In this document: piece by piece, positions 1-8,661 of the stretch | Layout: every line of letters begins with the position of its first letter | Position numbering within the stretch: the first letter of the stretch is position 1 | Made by a program: the position numbers and the translations under genes | Assembly (NCBI GenBank): GCA_021769725.1 | Contig: JAETSI010000010.1 | Location: 24,974-88,973, forward strand | DNA from: Oscillospiraceae bacterium | Lineage (GTDB): Bacteria > Bacillota > Clostridia > Oscillospirales > Ruminococcaceae | Length of the DNA stretch: 64,000 bases | Reading direction: 5' to 3' | The notes under the pieces: generated by a model | The model's database searches: none | The model's input: only the letters and a program-made list of their open reading frames with translations | Told to the model about the DNA's origin: nothing

Positions 1-20
1 GGAATCTTAACCGAGTTTGT

Positions 21-38
21 AAGATACTGAACAGGCTC
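21..38. repeat. Terminal inverted repeat end of a MITE-like element (partial copy)
   Basis: AAGATACTGAACAGGCTC is identical to the right terminal repeat of the complete 160-bp element at 19231-19390. No partner end is visible before it, so this copy is either cut by the window edge or already degenerate. It lies about 130 bp upstream of the first gene and could be the remnant of an insertion in its promoter region. Confidence 0.6.
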
Positions 39-62
39 TAAGCAGCGCCGCATAATGACCGC

Positions 63-90
63 TTGACGGTTCTGCACGTTGCTGTATAAA
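63..90 (+). promoter_or_regulatory. Possible sigma-A promoter of the first solute-binding protein gene
   Basis: TTGACG and TATAAA are separated by 16 bp and lie about 80 bp before the ATG. The match to consensus is moderate, so this is a candidate only. Confidence 0.4.
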
Positions 91-170
91 GTTCTTTATC
101 GGCTATATATTTATTATGGTGGATATAAAGTATTATATCGCATACTATTCAAAGGAGAGAGAATTAATTT

Positions 171-2549
171 ATGAAAAGAGAGTCAAAAATTCGTGTAATG
201 GCAGTTCTATCGGCTTTTGCTGTTGCATTCAGCGTTGTATCGTGCGGAAAGAAGAAAGACGATAAGAAAGAGACAAAAACCGCCGATCAGGTGCTTTCAA
301 ATTCATATAGTTCCACGAAGATTGAAAGTACTTTGGATCTGGATTATGTAAACAGAATGGAGTATGTTCCGGAAAATGGAAAGTTGTATATCAGCGGTTA
401 TTACTACGATACAGACAAGGAAGAGAGGTATGATATTTTTTACTGCACGTCACGTGACATGACCGATCCTGTAAAAGTGGAAATTCCCAATAAACAGCCC
501 GAAAACGGTAACAGCAATATGATTCTTGCTCCGGCGTCCGACGGCAATATCTGGGCTGCGTTCAGTGTCGCTGATTACGGTGATTTCAAAGAACCTGACG
601 ATGATGATGAGAATGCCGGCGACGCCTGGATGGAAATGATGGAGAACGCTCAGTACAGCTATTTCCTCAAGAAATATGATTTTGAGGGTAAGGAGCTGAT
701 GTCCGCCGAGATAAAGGGTATAAACGATTATCTTGAAACGGTCGATTATGGAGTATATTTTCAGGGACTTATTGAAACCGGCAGCGGCGATCTTATTCTG
801 CGTGTAAGCAGTATGCAGGAAGTCAGTGTTATGATATCGCCTGACGGTACGTGCAAAGGCAAGCTGGAACTGGACGAAATGGATATATACTACTCCGCAG
901 CGGCGGCTGACGGACGTATAGCTGCCATAGGATACGAGGATGACGGTACAAAGCTCAGATACATAGACCCTGAAACACTGGAGGCAGACGGTGACGCTGT
1001 TGAAGCGGGTGAGCTTAACAGCGGCGCTATGGAATTTTTAAAGGGTACAGGCGATTACAATCTCTATGTCAGCTCTTCTGTTGCGCTTTACGGCGTGACT
1101 AAGGACGGAAAAGTCAAAGAAGTAATCAATTGGGTGGATTCCGACATAAGCGGAAGCAATGTAAGATGCGTTGCGCCTTTGGATAACGGGGAATTCCTTA
1201 TTTATAACAGTATGATGGACGATCAGGCTTTTTACATTCTTTCTCCCAGGGATAAGAATGAGCTTAAAGATACAAAAGTAGTTACTGTAGCTCTGATGTA
1301 CGCTGATTCTGATATCACCGACAAGATCTCTGAATTTAACAAGCAGAACAACGGCTATCGTATTACCGTAGAGGATTACAGCAAATACTCAGAATACGAT
1401 TCGAAGACAGAGACCCTTGTAAATTCTCCGTCAAAACAGCTTCAGCTTGATATTATTTCAGGAAAAGTTCCGGATATGATCGTTACATATGATTATTCTG
1501 TTATTTCATCGTTGGCATCAAAGGACGTTTTAACAAATCTATATCCGCTGCTTGATAAGAGTGAAAACCTTTCCCGTGATGATATAATGCCCAATATCCT
1601 CAAAGCAGGCGAGATTGAAGGAAGCCTTTGCTCTATATCCCCGTTCTTTGACGTGCTCACACTGACAGCCAGAACTGAATTTACCGGCAAAGAGGGTTGG
1701 ACTTTTGACGAAATGATTGAAACCTATGATAAGCACAAGGATAAAATGACCCTTACCAGCATGGATTCAAGGGAATACGCCATGAGTTTGTTTGTATACC
1801 AATGCAGTGATTTTGTGGATTACGAAAATGGTACGTGCAGCTTTGATTCTCCTGAATTTATAAAACTCCTTGAATTCTGCAATCAGTTCCCAAGCAGTGA
1901 AGAGAAGTTTGCTGAAGACGACAGCGATTCGGGTTTCTTTGTTGATTATGACGACGGTACGCTGAATCTCCGTAACGGAAAGACCCTTCTTAATGAACTT
2001 TATATGTCTAATCCCAGAGACTATGCTTACGAAAAGCAGGGCAGATTTGGCACTGATATGACTATGGTTGGATATCCCGGTAAAAGCGGGAACGGTGGCA
2101 GACTGTCGTTACAGAATAATTTTGCCATTCTTGAAAGCTCGCAGAATAAAGATATATGCTGGGATTTTATAAGTATGTTCTTTGCAAAGGAATACGACAG
2201 CAACAAAATGTGGGCGTTTCCGTCAACGGTATCGGCTTTTGAGCAGTGCATGAAAGAGGCAATGAAAAAGCCTTATTATATGGATGAAAACAATAAGAAA
2301 GTGGAATATGATGATTCATTTTATGTAGGCGATAAGGAAATACCTATCAAGCCGCTTACACAGGAAGAAGTTGATTACCTTACCGACTATATCAAGAATA
2401 CCACGGTTATTTCAGGCAATTACTCCGAAGACGTCAGAACCATTATGGAAGAAGAAGTTGAAGCATATTTTGCTGGTGAAAAGACAGCAGAGGAAGCTGC
2501 CGCAATGATACAGAACCGTGCAGGACTGCTTATCAGCGAGCAGAGCTGA
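171..2549 (+). CDS. Extracellular solute-binding lipoprotein (sugar ABC transporter type)
   Basis: This 792-aa protein starts with a basic, hydrophobic signal peptide ending in a lipobox (VVSC, Cys25), so it should be lipid-anchored on the outer face of the membrane. A low-complexity charged linker follows. Residues about 50-390 resemble a beta-propeller-like region with repeated Asp/Gly-rich strands. From about residue 395 a carbohydrate-type solute-binding domain is recognisable, with a short alpha/beta start and a Trp/Phe-rich centre. It is larger than the usual 420-550 aa of the family because of the N-terminal extension. An AAAGGAG lies 13 nt before the ATG, rather far. No permease or ATPase genes adjoin it on the right, where a terminator follows directly, so it is an orphan in this window. 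The ligand is unknown. Confidence 0.8.
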   Translation: MKRESKIRVMAVLSAFAVAFSVVSCGKKKDDKKETKTADQVLSNSYSSTKIESTLDLDYVNRMEYVPENGKLYISGYYYDTDKEERYDIFYCTSRDMTDPVKVEIPNKQPENGNSNMILAPASDGNIWAAFSVADYGDFKEPDDDDENAGDAWMEMMENAQYSYFLKKYDFEGKELMSAEIKGINDYLETVDYGVYFQGLIETGSGDLILRVSSMQEVSVMISPDGTCKGKLELDEMDIYYSAAAADGRIAAIGYEDDGTKLRYIDPETLEADGDAVEAGELNSGAMEFLKGTGDYNLYVSSSVALYGVTKDGKVKEVINWVDSDISGSNVRCVAPLDNGEFLIYNSMMDDQAFYILSPRDKNELKDTKVVTVALMYADSDITDKISEFNKQNNGYRITVEDYSKYSEYDSKTETLVNSPSKQLQLDIISGKVPDMIVTYDYSVISSLASKDVLTNLYPLLDKSENLSRDDIMPNILKAGEIEGSLCSISPFFDVLTLTARTEFTGKEGWTFDEMIETYDKHKDKMTLTSMDSREYAMSLFVYQCSDFVDYENGTCSFDSPEFIKLLEFCNQFPSSEEKFAEDDSDSGFFVDYDDGTLNLRNGKTLLNELYMSNPRDYAYEKQGRFGTDMTMVGYPGKSGNGGRLSLQNNFAILESSQNKDICWDFISMFFAKEYDSNKMWAFPSTVSAFEQCMKEAMKKPYYMDENNKKVEYDDSFYVGDKEIPIKPLTQEEVDYLTDYIKNTTVISGNYSEDVRTIMEEEVEAYFAGEKTAEEAAAMIQNRAGLLISEQS

Positions 2550-2585
2550 TCATAAATCAAGATATCTACTAAATACAACCTCCTT

Positions 2586-2618
2586 AAAAAAGCCGCCCCG
2601 AAAAATCGGAGCGGCTTT
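2586..2618. terminator. Bidirectional intrinsic terminator
   Basis: AAAGCCGC pairs with GCGGCTTT, with a CCGA/TCGG inner stem and an AAAA loop. A run of A precedes it and TTT follows. It sits between two convergent genes. On the minus strand it has a six-T tail and would end the long recA/pgsA gene run; on the plus strand it would end the solute-binding protein transcript. Confidence 0.85.
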
Positions 2619-2642
2619 CATCGTAAGTCATATTTTATAGAG

Positions 2643-2663
2643 TCCCCACTTAAATTGTTGTCA
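2643..2663. repeat. Remnant of the structured repeat family
   Basis: Read on the minus strand this is GACAACAATTTAAGTGGGGAC, nearly the same as the left end of the element at 14749. Only the end is present. The TGA that stops the DtxR-like gene is part of the matching sequence. Confidence 0.45.
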
Positions 2664-3041
2664 CGATTTCCTGATTGTGTTTTTCACAATTTTTTTCAGG
2701 CGGTCGCAGGTATCACGAGGGAACTCACTGATAAAGCGGAGAGCCTGTTCATGTGCTTCTTCGTGGTTCAGCTTTAAGAAGCTGTGAAAGAAAGTGTATA
2801 TTTCGCTGAATGATGAGAATATTTCGTCCGCAGCCGCTCTGCCCTCAGGAGTAAGAACTACGCTGTTGCAGTAATCCTCATATACCAGTCCGGAGTTGGC
2901 AAGACATCTCAGCATCTTGCTTACGCTTGGACGTGACACTCCCAGATGACGAGCGATGTGAACGCAGCGCAGACTGTCGTTTGTTTGAGAAAGTTCCCTT
3001 ATTGCAGCAAGATATTTTATCTGTCCGGCACAGTGCTTCAT
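2661..3041 (-). CDS. DtxR/MntR-like winged-helix regulator, short form
   Basis: This 126-aa protein begins with a winged helix-turn-helix (SRPSVSKMLRCLANSGLV, about residues 33-50) of the iron-dependent repressor type. A short helical second domain with His/Glu residues (LNHEEAHEQALRF) resembles the metal-binding/dimerisation part of MntR. MntR-like proteins are usually about 140-230 aa, so the C-terminus is short. A good Shine-Dalgarno (GGGAGGT) precedes the ATG, 18 bp after pgsA. Its stop codon lies in a sequence matching the end of a local repeat, so the last residues may have been altered by an insertion. A manganese- or iron-responsive role is inferred from family only. It is the last gene of the minus-strand run. 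Confidence 0.7.
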   Translation of the reverse strand: MKHCAGQIKYLAAIRELSQTNDSLRCVHIARHLGVSRPSVSKMLRCLANSGLVYEDYCNSVVLTPEGRAAADEIFSSFSEIYTFFHSFLKLNHEEAHEQALRFISEFPRDTCDRLKKIVKNTIRKS

Positions 3042-3059
3042 GTTGTCTGACCTCCCGTA

Positions 3060-3644
3060 TTACTTATCCGAATCAATGAGATTCCAGTAGCCTTTGAGAT
3101 AAACAAGCCCTGAAATAATAGTAAGGGCTGTTGATATCCATATAAGTGCGGGGATAACGATATTATTAACTGCATCAATAAGACCTGTTCCGAGATCTGC
3201 ATCAAAATCAAAGCAGATACAGAGCCACAGCAGAACTCCGACGATAGTTACCATAGTGAATGCTGTTTTCAGTTTGCCCCAGATACCGGCGGCTACTACG
3301 ATGCCTTCGTCGGCGGCAAGGAGACGGAGACCGGATACCATAAATTCACGGGCAATTATAATAATAAGCGGTATTGCACTCATTTTCACGCAGTCCAGTT
3401 CAACGAAAACCGTCAGGGCGGATATGACCAGGACCTTATCGGCAAGGGGATCAAGGAACTTGCCAAAATTAGTCACCAGATTGTGTTTTCTTGCAATTTT
3501 TCCGTCAAGTGCGTCGGTGACGGAAGCGGCTGCAAAGACGATCAGCGCCAGCAGAAAATGGCATGGGAAGTCAAGATATATGAAAAGCAGAAAAAATGGT
3601 ATGAGAAAAACTCTCAGCAGTGTAAGCTTGTTTGGCAGATTCAT
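3060..3644 (-). CDS. pgsA: CDP-diacylglycerol-glycerol-3-phosphate 3-phosphatidyltransferase
   Basis: This 194-aa multi-pass membrane enzyme makes phosphatidylglycerol phosphate, the first committed step to anionic phospholipids. The CDP-alcohol phosphatidyltransferase signature is intact: D-G-x2-A-R-x8-G-x3-D-x3-D appears as DALDGKIARKHN followed by GKFLDPLADK at about residues 44-72. Four to five hydrophobic helices are visible and the length is normal. Its ATG overlaps the end of rimO by 4 bp, implying translational coupling, and GAGAGGTGA provides the ribosome binding site. The rimO-pgsA order is common in Firmicutes, which supports the call. Confidence 0.95.
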   Translation of the reverse strand: MNLPNKLTLLRVFLIPFFLLFIYLDFPCHFLLALIVFAAASVTDALDGKIARKHNLVTNFGKFLDPLADKVLVISALTVFVELDCVKMSAIPLIIIIAREFMVSGLRLLAADEGIVVAAGIWGKLKTAFTMVTIVGVLLWLCICFDFDADLGTGLIDAVNNIVIPALIWISTALTIISGLVYLKGYWNLIDSDK

Positions 3645-4972
3645 GATTCTATCACCTCTCCGATAAGATCGTAGTCTAGGGTATCCGTTATTCTGATCTT
3701 TACGTAATCCCCGATTTTAAGAGGACTTTCCGATGTAAAGAAAACTTTTCCGTCTATATCCGGAGCGTCATTGGCAGTACGTCCGAACCAGCATTCACCA
3801 AATCGGTCGAAGCCCTCGACAACGGCTTCGTGCTCAGTATTCATGAGCTTTTCGTTGTTTTCAGCGCTTATGAGCATCTGCTGTTCCATTATGATGTCGG
3901 CACGGTGTGCAGCTGTTTCGCTTTCTATCTGATCGGGGAGATCAGCAGCCTTTGTTCCGTCCTCCTGAGAGTAGGGGAAGCATCCCAGACGGTCAAACCT
4001 CACACGCTGAACGAATTCGGCAAGACGGTCGAACTGTTCCTGTGTTTCTCCGGGAAATCCTGTAATAAGAGTCGTCCTGAGTATCACTCCCGGAATCTTC
4101 TCCCTGATATGCGCAAAGAGCGCCTCGAGGTTTTCCTCGCTTCCCCAGCGGTTCATGCGGCTGAGTATATCGCCGTCACAGTGCTGTATTGGTATTTCCA
4201 GATACTTTACAAGCTTTTCTTCGGAGGCAATAGTATCAAGCAGTTCGTCGGTGATGCGTTCGGGATAGCAGTAAAGTGTGCGTATCCATTTTAGCCCGTC
4301 TATCCGGCAGAGACGTTTAAGAAGCTCAGGCAGTCGGGATTCACCGTAAATATCCTCACCGTACCGGGACGTATCCTGAGCAATGACTACCAGTTCGGTA
4401 ACTCCGTTGGAGGCAAGGGTTTCGGCTTCCTTTATTACTTCTTCCATAGGCACGCTGCGGAATTTACCACGTATCATGGGAATAGCGCAGTATGTACAGC
4501 AGTTGCTGCATCCCTCGGCGATTTTCAGGTAGGAGAAAAACGGAAGTGTGGAAATAATGCGGCTGCCTGTCAGTTCAGCGTCAAGTTTGGGGGCAAAATT
4601 TACGTATTTTTCACCGGCAAGTACGTGATCCAGCACGTCGGTGATGTCCTTGTTGTTTCCGATTCCTATAACTGCATCAGCTTCCGGGAAAAGCTCGGCG
4701 GCTTCTTCTCGGTAGCGTTCGGTGAGACATCCTGTTATCACGATTTTTTTCAGTGTCCCGTCCTCTTTGAGTTTTCCAAGCTCAAGGATCGTTTCGATAG
4801 CTTCTTCCTTTGCAGATTGTATAAATCCGCAGGTATTGACTACCGCAATATCAGCAAGTCCTGGTTCGGTCACAAGCTGATAACCTTTATTTCTCAGTTT
4901 ATAGAGCATTCTCTCAGAATCTACTAGATTCTTTGAGCAGCCCAGAGATACCAATCCGACTTTTATTGCCAT
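3641..4972 (-). CDS. rimO: Ribosomal protein S12 methylthiotransferase
   Basis: This 443-aa radical-SAM enzyme adds a methylthio group to an aspartate of ribosomal protein S12. The N-terminal UPF0004 domain has its three cluster cysteines (SLGCSKN, NTCGF, GCLTERY). The radical SAM motif CSNCCTYC, read as CxxxCxxC, lies near residue 150, and a TRAM domain closes the protein. All six cysteines are present, so it should be active. It lies 2 bp after recX and overlaps pgsA by 4 bp in the minus-strand run. RimO is chosen over MiaB from the SLGCSKNLVDSE start and its pairing with pgsA. Confidence 0.95.
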   Translation of the reverse strand: MAIKVGLVSLGCSKNLVDSERMLYKLRNKGYQLVTEPGLADIAVVNTCGFIQSAKEEAIETILELGKLKEDGTLKKIVITGCLTERYREEAAELFPEADAVIGIGNNKDITDVLDHVLAGEKYVNFAPKLDAELTGSRIISTLPFFSYLKIAEGCSNCCTYCAIPMIRGKFRSVPMEEVIKEAETLASNGVTELVVIAQDTSRYGEDIYGESRLPELLKRLCRIDGLKWIRTLYCYPERITDELLDTIASEEKLVKYLEIPIQHCDGDILSRMNRWGSEENLEALFAHIREKIPGVILRTTLITGFPGETQEQFDRLAEFVQRVRFDRLGCFPYSQEDGTKAADLPDQIESETAAHRADIIMEQQMLISAENNEKLMNTEHEAVVEGFDRFGECWFGRTANDAPDIDGKVFFTSESPLKIGDYVKIRITDTLDYDLIGEVIES

Positions 4973-4974
4973 TG

Positions 4975-5604
4975 TCAGTCCTCCAAATTATTCTCTAAAT
5001 ATTCTTTTATGCAGCGATTTATCTCGTCGAAGCCATAGCCGTATCGTGCTAGCGATGCTTTGACACGTTCAACTGCCTTCCGATCGCTGCGATCGGTGAG
5101 ATTACGAGCATGCTTTGTTTCCAGGAGCGTCATGAGGTTTTCTTCGAATTCCTGCGAATATGCTTCAAGGGCATCGTCGGCGGTAAACTGATCTATACCT
5201 TTTATCATCATCTCACGTTTTGCACGCCTGTAGCCGAATTTCCGGACACAGACATATCTGACAGCCAATTTTTCCGCATAGCGTTCATCGTTGATAATTC
5301 CGTTCTTTTCAAGTTTATCCGCAACAGCGGCGCAGAGACGCTCGCTTTTGTAGTTGCTAAGCAGTTTTTTGTACATCTCCGCCCGGGAGTAGTCCCGGTA
5401 ATCAAGAAGATACAGGGCGCGCTGGTAGGCACGGCGGAAATTTGATGCCCAGATGATCTCACGGAGTTTATCCCGGTTTAGTTCGTCGCCCTCACGGAGT
5501 CTGAAATCCACGATTATATCCGCATGAAGATAAATCTTTCTTTGATAGTCAAGCTCTGTCTCATAGGTAAGCCCTTTGTATTTTTTCAGTGAGGTTATCT
5601 TCAT
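4975..5604 (-). CDS. recX: Regulatory protein RecX
   Basis: This 209-aa helical protein binds RecA filaments and limits strand exchange. It has the tandem three-helix repeats of the family (for example ALYLLDYRDYSRAEMYKKLL and LEKNGIINDERYAEKLAVRYV). Its ATG overlaps the recA stop by one base (TAATG), so it is coupled to recA translation, as expected for a negative modulator. The length is normal for Firmicutes. The N-terminal 60 residues are less conserved but match the usual beta-rich start. Confidence 0.92.
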   Translation of the reverse strand: MKITSLKKYKGLTYETELDYQRKIYLHADIIVDFRLREGDELNRDKLREIIWASNFRRAYQRALYLLDYRDYSRAEMYKKLLSNYKSERLCAAVADKLEKNGIINDERYAEKLAVRYVCVRKFGYRRAKREMMIKGIDQFTADDALEAYSQEFEENLMTLLETKHARNLTDRSDRKAVERVKASLARYGYGFDEINRCIKEYLENNLED

Positions 5605-6827
5605 TATTCATCCGCAGGAGTGAATTCCTCGAAATCATCCTCAATGTCAGCAAGTATATCTTCGTTCATGCTGTCGCTGCCGCCGTCCATGTATTCGCCG
5701 GTATCGGCGTCGATGTACTGTTCCTCAGCAGTCTGTTCTTCTTCAGCTGCGCTTTTCTTTCCCTTTTTGGTCTTTTTGGGAGGGTCGGATTTGAGTTCGT
5801 CCTTGCGTGCTATGATCTGCTCTTCGATCTCTTTCATAAGAGCTTCGTCGTTTTTGAGGACTTCCTTTACATTGTCACGTCCCTGACCAAGCTTCTGATC
5901 CTTGTAGCTGAACCATGATCCGCCTTTCTTGATAATGTCAAGCTGAACGGCAAGGTCAAGAACTTCGCCTGTACGGGAGATACCCGTGCCGTACATCATA
6001 TCAAAAGTACAGTCCTTGAAAGGAGGAGCGACTTTATTCTTGACGATCTTGCATTTTGTGGAAGCGCCGATTATATCGTTGCCGGACTTGATAACTTCGC
6101 CCTTGCGCACTTCGATACGGACGGAAGAGTAGAATTTAAGTGCACGTCCGCCGGGAGTCGTTTCGGGGTTTCCGTACATCACACCGATCTTTTCACGTAT
6201 CTGGTTAATAAAGATAGCCACGCAGTTTGATCTTGAAATAGCAGCGGTAAGCTTTCTCATTGCCTGCGACATAAGTCTTGCAAGCTGTCCGACATGGAGA
6301 TCACCCATTTCGCCGTCTATTTCGGCACGTGTAGTCATAGCGGCAATGGAGTCGAGTACGATAACGTCGATAGCACCGGAACGTATAAGAGCTTCTGCAA
6401 TTTCAAGAGCCTGTTCGCCGCTGTCCGGCTGCGAAACGAGAAGATTGTCAATGTCAACGCCCAGAGCCTTGGCATATACAGGGTCAAGAGCGTGCTCAAC
6501 GTCAATAAATGCTGCTTCGCCCTCCAGCTTCTGAGCCTGAGCAACGATCGAAAGGGCAACGGTTGTCTTACCGGAACTTTCAGGGCCGTATATCTCGATA
6601 ATTCTTCCACGTGGAACTCCGCCTACTCCCAGAGCCATATCCAGTGTCATTGAGCCGGTAGGTATGGCCTCAACATTGAGAGTGGTGTTCTGACCGAGCC
6701 GCATGATAGCTCCGTCGCCGTATTTTTTCGCAATCTGTTTCATAGCTCCTTCCAGAGCTGTCTTTTTATCCTCTTTAGTCGTAATGCGAACGACTTCGGG
6801 CTTTTTTGCAAGTTCTTTTTTGGCCAT
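5604..6827 (-). CDS. recA: Recombinase RecA with acidic C-terminal extension
   Basis: RecA forms ATP-dependent filaments on single-stranded DNA for recombination and for inducing LexA cleavage. The Walker A motif GPESSGKTT and the LDSIAAM Walker B strand are present, as are the DNA-binding loops and the [20 protein letters not shown] region. At 407 aa it is about 50 residues longer than most RecA proteins. The extra tail is a lysine-rich patch followed by a strongly acidic stretch ([14 protein letters not shown]). CGGAGGAAATAAA precedes the ATG. The gene sits 15 bp after prmC with no own promoter or LexA box that I can see, so it may depend on upstream transcription. Confidence 0.98.
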   Translation of the reverse strand: MAKKELAKKPEVVRITTKEDKKTALEGAMKQIAKKYGDGAIMRLGQNTTLNVEAIPTGSMTLDMALGVGGVPRGRIIEIYGPESSGKTTVALSIVAQAQKLEGEAAFIDVEHALDPVYAKALGVDIDNLLVSQPDSGEQALEIAEALIRSGAIDVIVLDSIAAMTTRAEIDGEMGDLHVGQLARLMSQAMRKLTAAISRSNCVAIFINQIREKIGVMYGNPETTPGGRALKFYSSVRIEVRKGEVIKSGNDIIGASTKCKIVKNKVAPPFKDCTFDMMYGTGISRTGEVLDLAVQLDIIKKGGSWFSYKDQKLGQGRDNVKEVLKNDEALMKEIEEQIIARKDELKSDPPKKTKKGKKSAAEEEQTAEEQYIDADTGEYMDGGSDSMNEDILADIEDDFEEFTPADE

Positions 6828-6842
6828 TTTATTTCCTCCGTA

Positions 6843-7691
6843 TCATGTTTTTCTGCCTGCGGCGGTTCTGATTATACCGCCGCCATCGGCTCTGAGTTTT
6901 ATATCGGTAAATGAATTGTTTTCAAGCAGTTCTTTTACGGCACTGTGCTGCCCCATGCCGAATTCATATGCCAGCCAGCCCCCGGGTCTGAGGGAATCTT
7001 TCCAGACAGCCGTCATTCTCCGGTAAAAGTCAAGACCGTCAGCTCCGCCGTACAGAGCCGTTTCCGGTTCGTATGAGACTTCGGTCTGGAGCGACTTCAT
7101 TTCTTCTGCTGTCAGATAAGGAGGATTGCTGACGATAATATCAAGATCCCGGAAATTCTGGCAAAATCTCTCATCGAGTACATCCCCCTGAATTATTTCT
7201 ATATCCGCATCATTCATTGCTGCATTCTGTCTGAGATATCCGAGAGCAGCGCCGGAAAGTTCTGCGGCATATACCTTTGCGCCGGGGATATGTTTTTTAA
7301 GAGCTATGGCAATGCACCCGCTGCCGCTGCATAGATCGGCTATCACTGGGGATGTAAGGCGGTGATTGCTGCATATGTCAAGTATTTGTTCCACCAGCGT
7401 TTCGGTATCAGGGCGTGGGATGAGAACTCCCTCTCCGACCTTTACAGGACAGCCAAAAAATTCCCACTGTCCCAGAAGATACTGGAGCGGATAGCCGGAT
7501 CGGCGTTTTTCGATAAGATCACGTATCCTGAGTTCCGTGGAGACGTCAACCGTTTCTGACGGACGGAAAAGGGGATGAGCGTCGTTCAGCATATCCTGGA
7601 AAATACACAGAACGTCAAACCGGGCGTCGGGATTTCCGCTTTTTTCAAGATCTTTCCGGCATTCGTCAAAGAGAGATGAGCGGCTTACCAC
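6843..7691 (-). CDS. prmC: Peptide chain release factor N5-glutamine methyltransferase
   Basis: This 282-aa enzyme methylates the GGQ glutamine of release factors 1 and 2. The N-terminal helical domain is followed by a Rossmann methyltransferase fold with the SAM loop (DLCSGSGCIAIAL) and the catalytic NPPY motif in VSNPPYL. The start is GTG with AGGAGG five bases upstream. The first codons overlap the end of the DUF1385 gene by 7 bp. prmC next to DUF1385 is a common Firmicute pair, although here prfA is absent. Confidence 0.95.
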   Translation of the reverse strand: MVSRSSLFDECRKDLEKSGNPDARFDVLCIFQDMLNDAHPLFRPSETVDVSTELRIRDLIEKRRSGYPLQYLLGQWEFFGCPVKVGEGVLIPRPDTETLVEQILDICSNHRLTSPVIADLCSGSGCIAIALKKHIPGAKVYAAELSGAALGYLRQNAAMNDADIEIIQGDVLDERFCQNFRDLDIIVSNPPYLTAEEMKSLQTEVSYEPETALYGGADGLDFYRRMTAVWKDSLRPGGWLAYEFGMGQHSAVKELLENNSFTDIKLRADGGGIIRTAAGRKT

Positions 7692-8614
7692 TTGTCCTCC
7701 TCTTTATCTTCGGGGATGCACGGCGTAAGAGCAGCAATAGCTATTTCTATCATGCTGTCGTCGGGTTCACGTGTGGTGAGACGCTGCATTGCAAGTCCGG
7801 GAGCGGAAAGGATGCGTGTGAAAAAGTTGTCCTTGTTTCCGGCAAGGCGGATGAATTCGTAGGAGATACCCACCACCAGCGGAAGAAGTCCGAGACTGAT
7901 GAGTATTCTAATCCATTTATCCATTGAGGGGACGAAGCACATTACAAAGATGCTTACGATAAGAACGATAAAGATAAAGCTTGTTCCGCAGCGTTTGTGG
8001 AAACGTGTCTGTTTGCGGACATTTTCTACTGTAAGCGGAAGTTCCGCCTCATGGCAGGCGATGGTCTTGTGTTCTGCGCCGTGATACATATACTGACGCC
8101 GGATATCTTTCATAAGTCCCACAAGCGCCATATAGGCAACAAAAATTGCGATTTTCAGAATGCCCTCGCTTACAGAGCGGAGTATGCGTTTATCTCTTAC
8201 TACGGGAATAAGATCAGCGATCATTTTGGGCAGGAACACGAAAAGTCCCACTGCCAACACAATGCCGAGCACCATGCCGATGGTCATAAAAATATTGTAA
8301 AATGCAGAGGAATTCTCCTCTTCGGCTTTTTCCTCTTCTGTAAGCTGTTTTTCGGCAGATTTCATCATGTATTTGTACCCCTTTACCAGAGATGTTACAA
8401 AGCTGACGCAGCCACGTACAAGCGGAGTTTTTTTGTACCAAGGAGCTTTTTTGCCATTGTTTTCCTCCCATGTTTCCAGATCGATAGTACCGTCGGGCAG
8501 ACGGCACGCCATAGCGCCTGTATTCGGACCAAGCATCATTATACCTTCGATAAGAGCCTGTCCGCCGATCTTTGACTTGAATTTTTCGCCGGACGGCTGA
8601 TTTTTTTTACTCAT
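7685..8614 (-). CDS. DUF1385 family membrane protein (YqhQ-like)
   Basis: This 309-aa protein has the family opening GGQALIEGIMMLGP and the conserved YHGAEHKTIACHE segment. Four to five hydrophobic segments lie between residues 105 and 255. The histidine-rich YHGAEHK loop suggests metal binding, but no activity is established. GAGGTG precedes the ATG. It is placed between the histidine kinase (47 bp gap) and prmC (overlap), consistent with one transcript. It often sits beside prmC in Clostridia; the functional link is unknown. Confidence 0.88.
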   Translation of the reverse strand: MSKKNQPSGEKFKSKIGGQALIEGIMMLGPNTGAMACRLPDGTIDLETWEENNGKKAPWYKKTPLVRGCVSFVTSLVKGYKYMMKSAEKQLTEEEKAEEENSSAFYNIFMTIGMVLGIVLAVGLFVFLPKMIADLIPVVRDKRILRSVSEGILKIAIFVAYMALVGLMKDIRRQYMYHGAEHKTIACHEAELPLTVENVRKQTRFHKRCGTSFIFIVLIVSIFVMCFVPSMDKWIRILISLGLLPLVVGISYEFIRLAGNKDNFFTRILSAPGLAMQRLTTREPDDSMIEIAIAALTPCIPEDKEEDKW

Positions 8615-8661
8615 ATTATCACCTCATTATTTATTACAGTCACCCCTGCTGATATGACGGA

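Noticed and set aside
6828-6842. LexA box in front of recA
   Set aside because: The 15-bp gap to prmC contains only the ribosome binding site; no CGAAC-N4-GTTCG type motif is seen.
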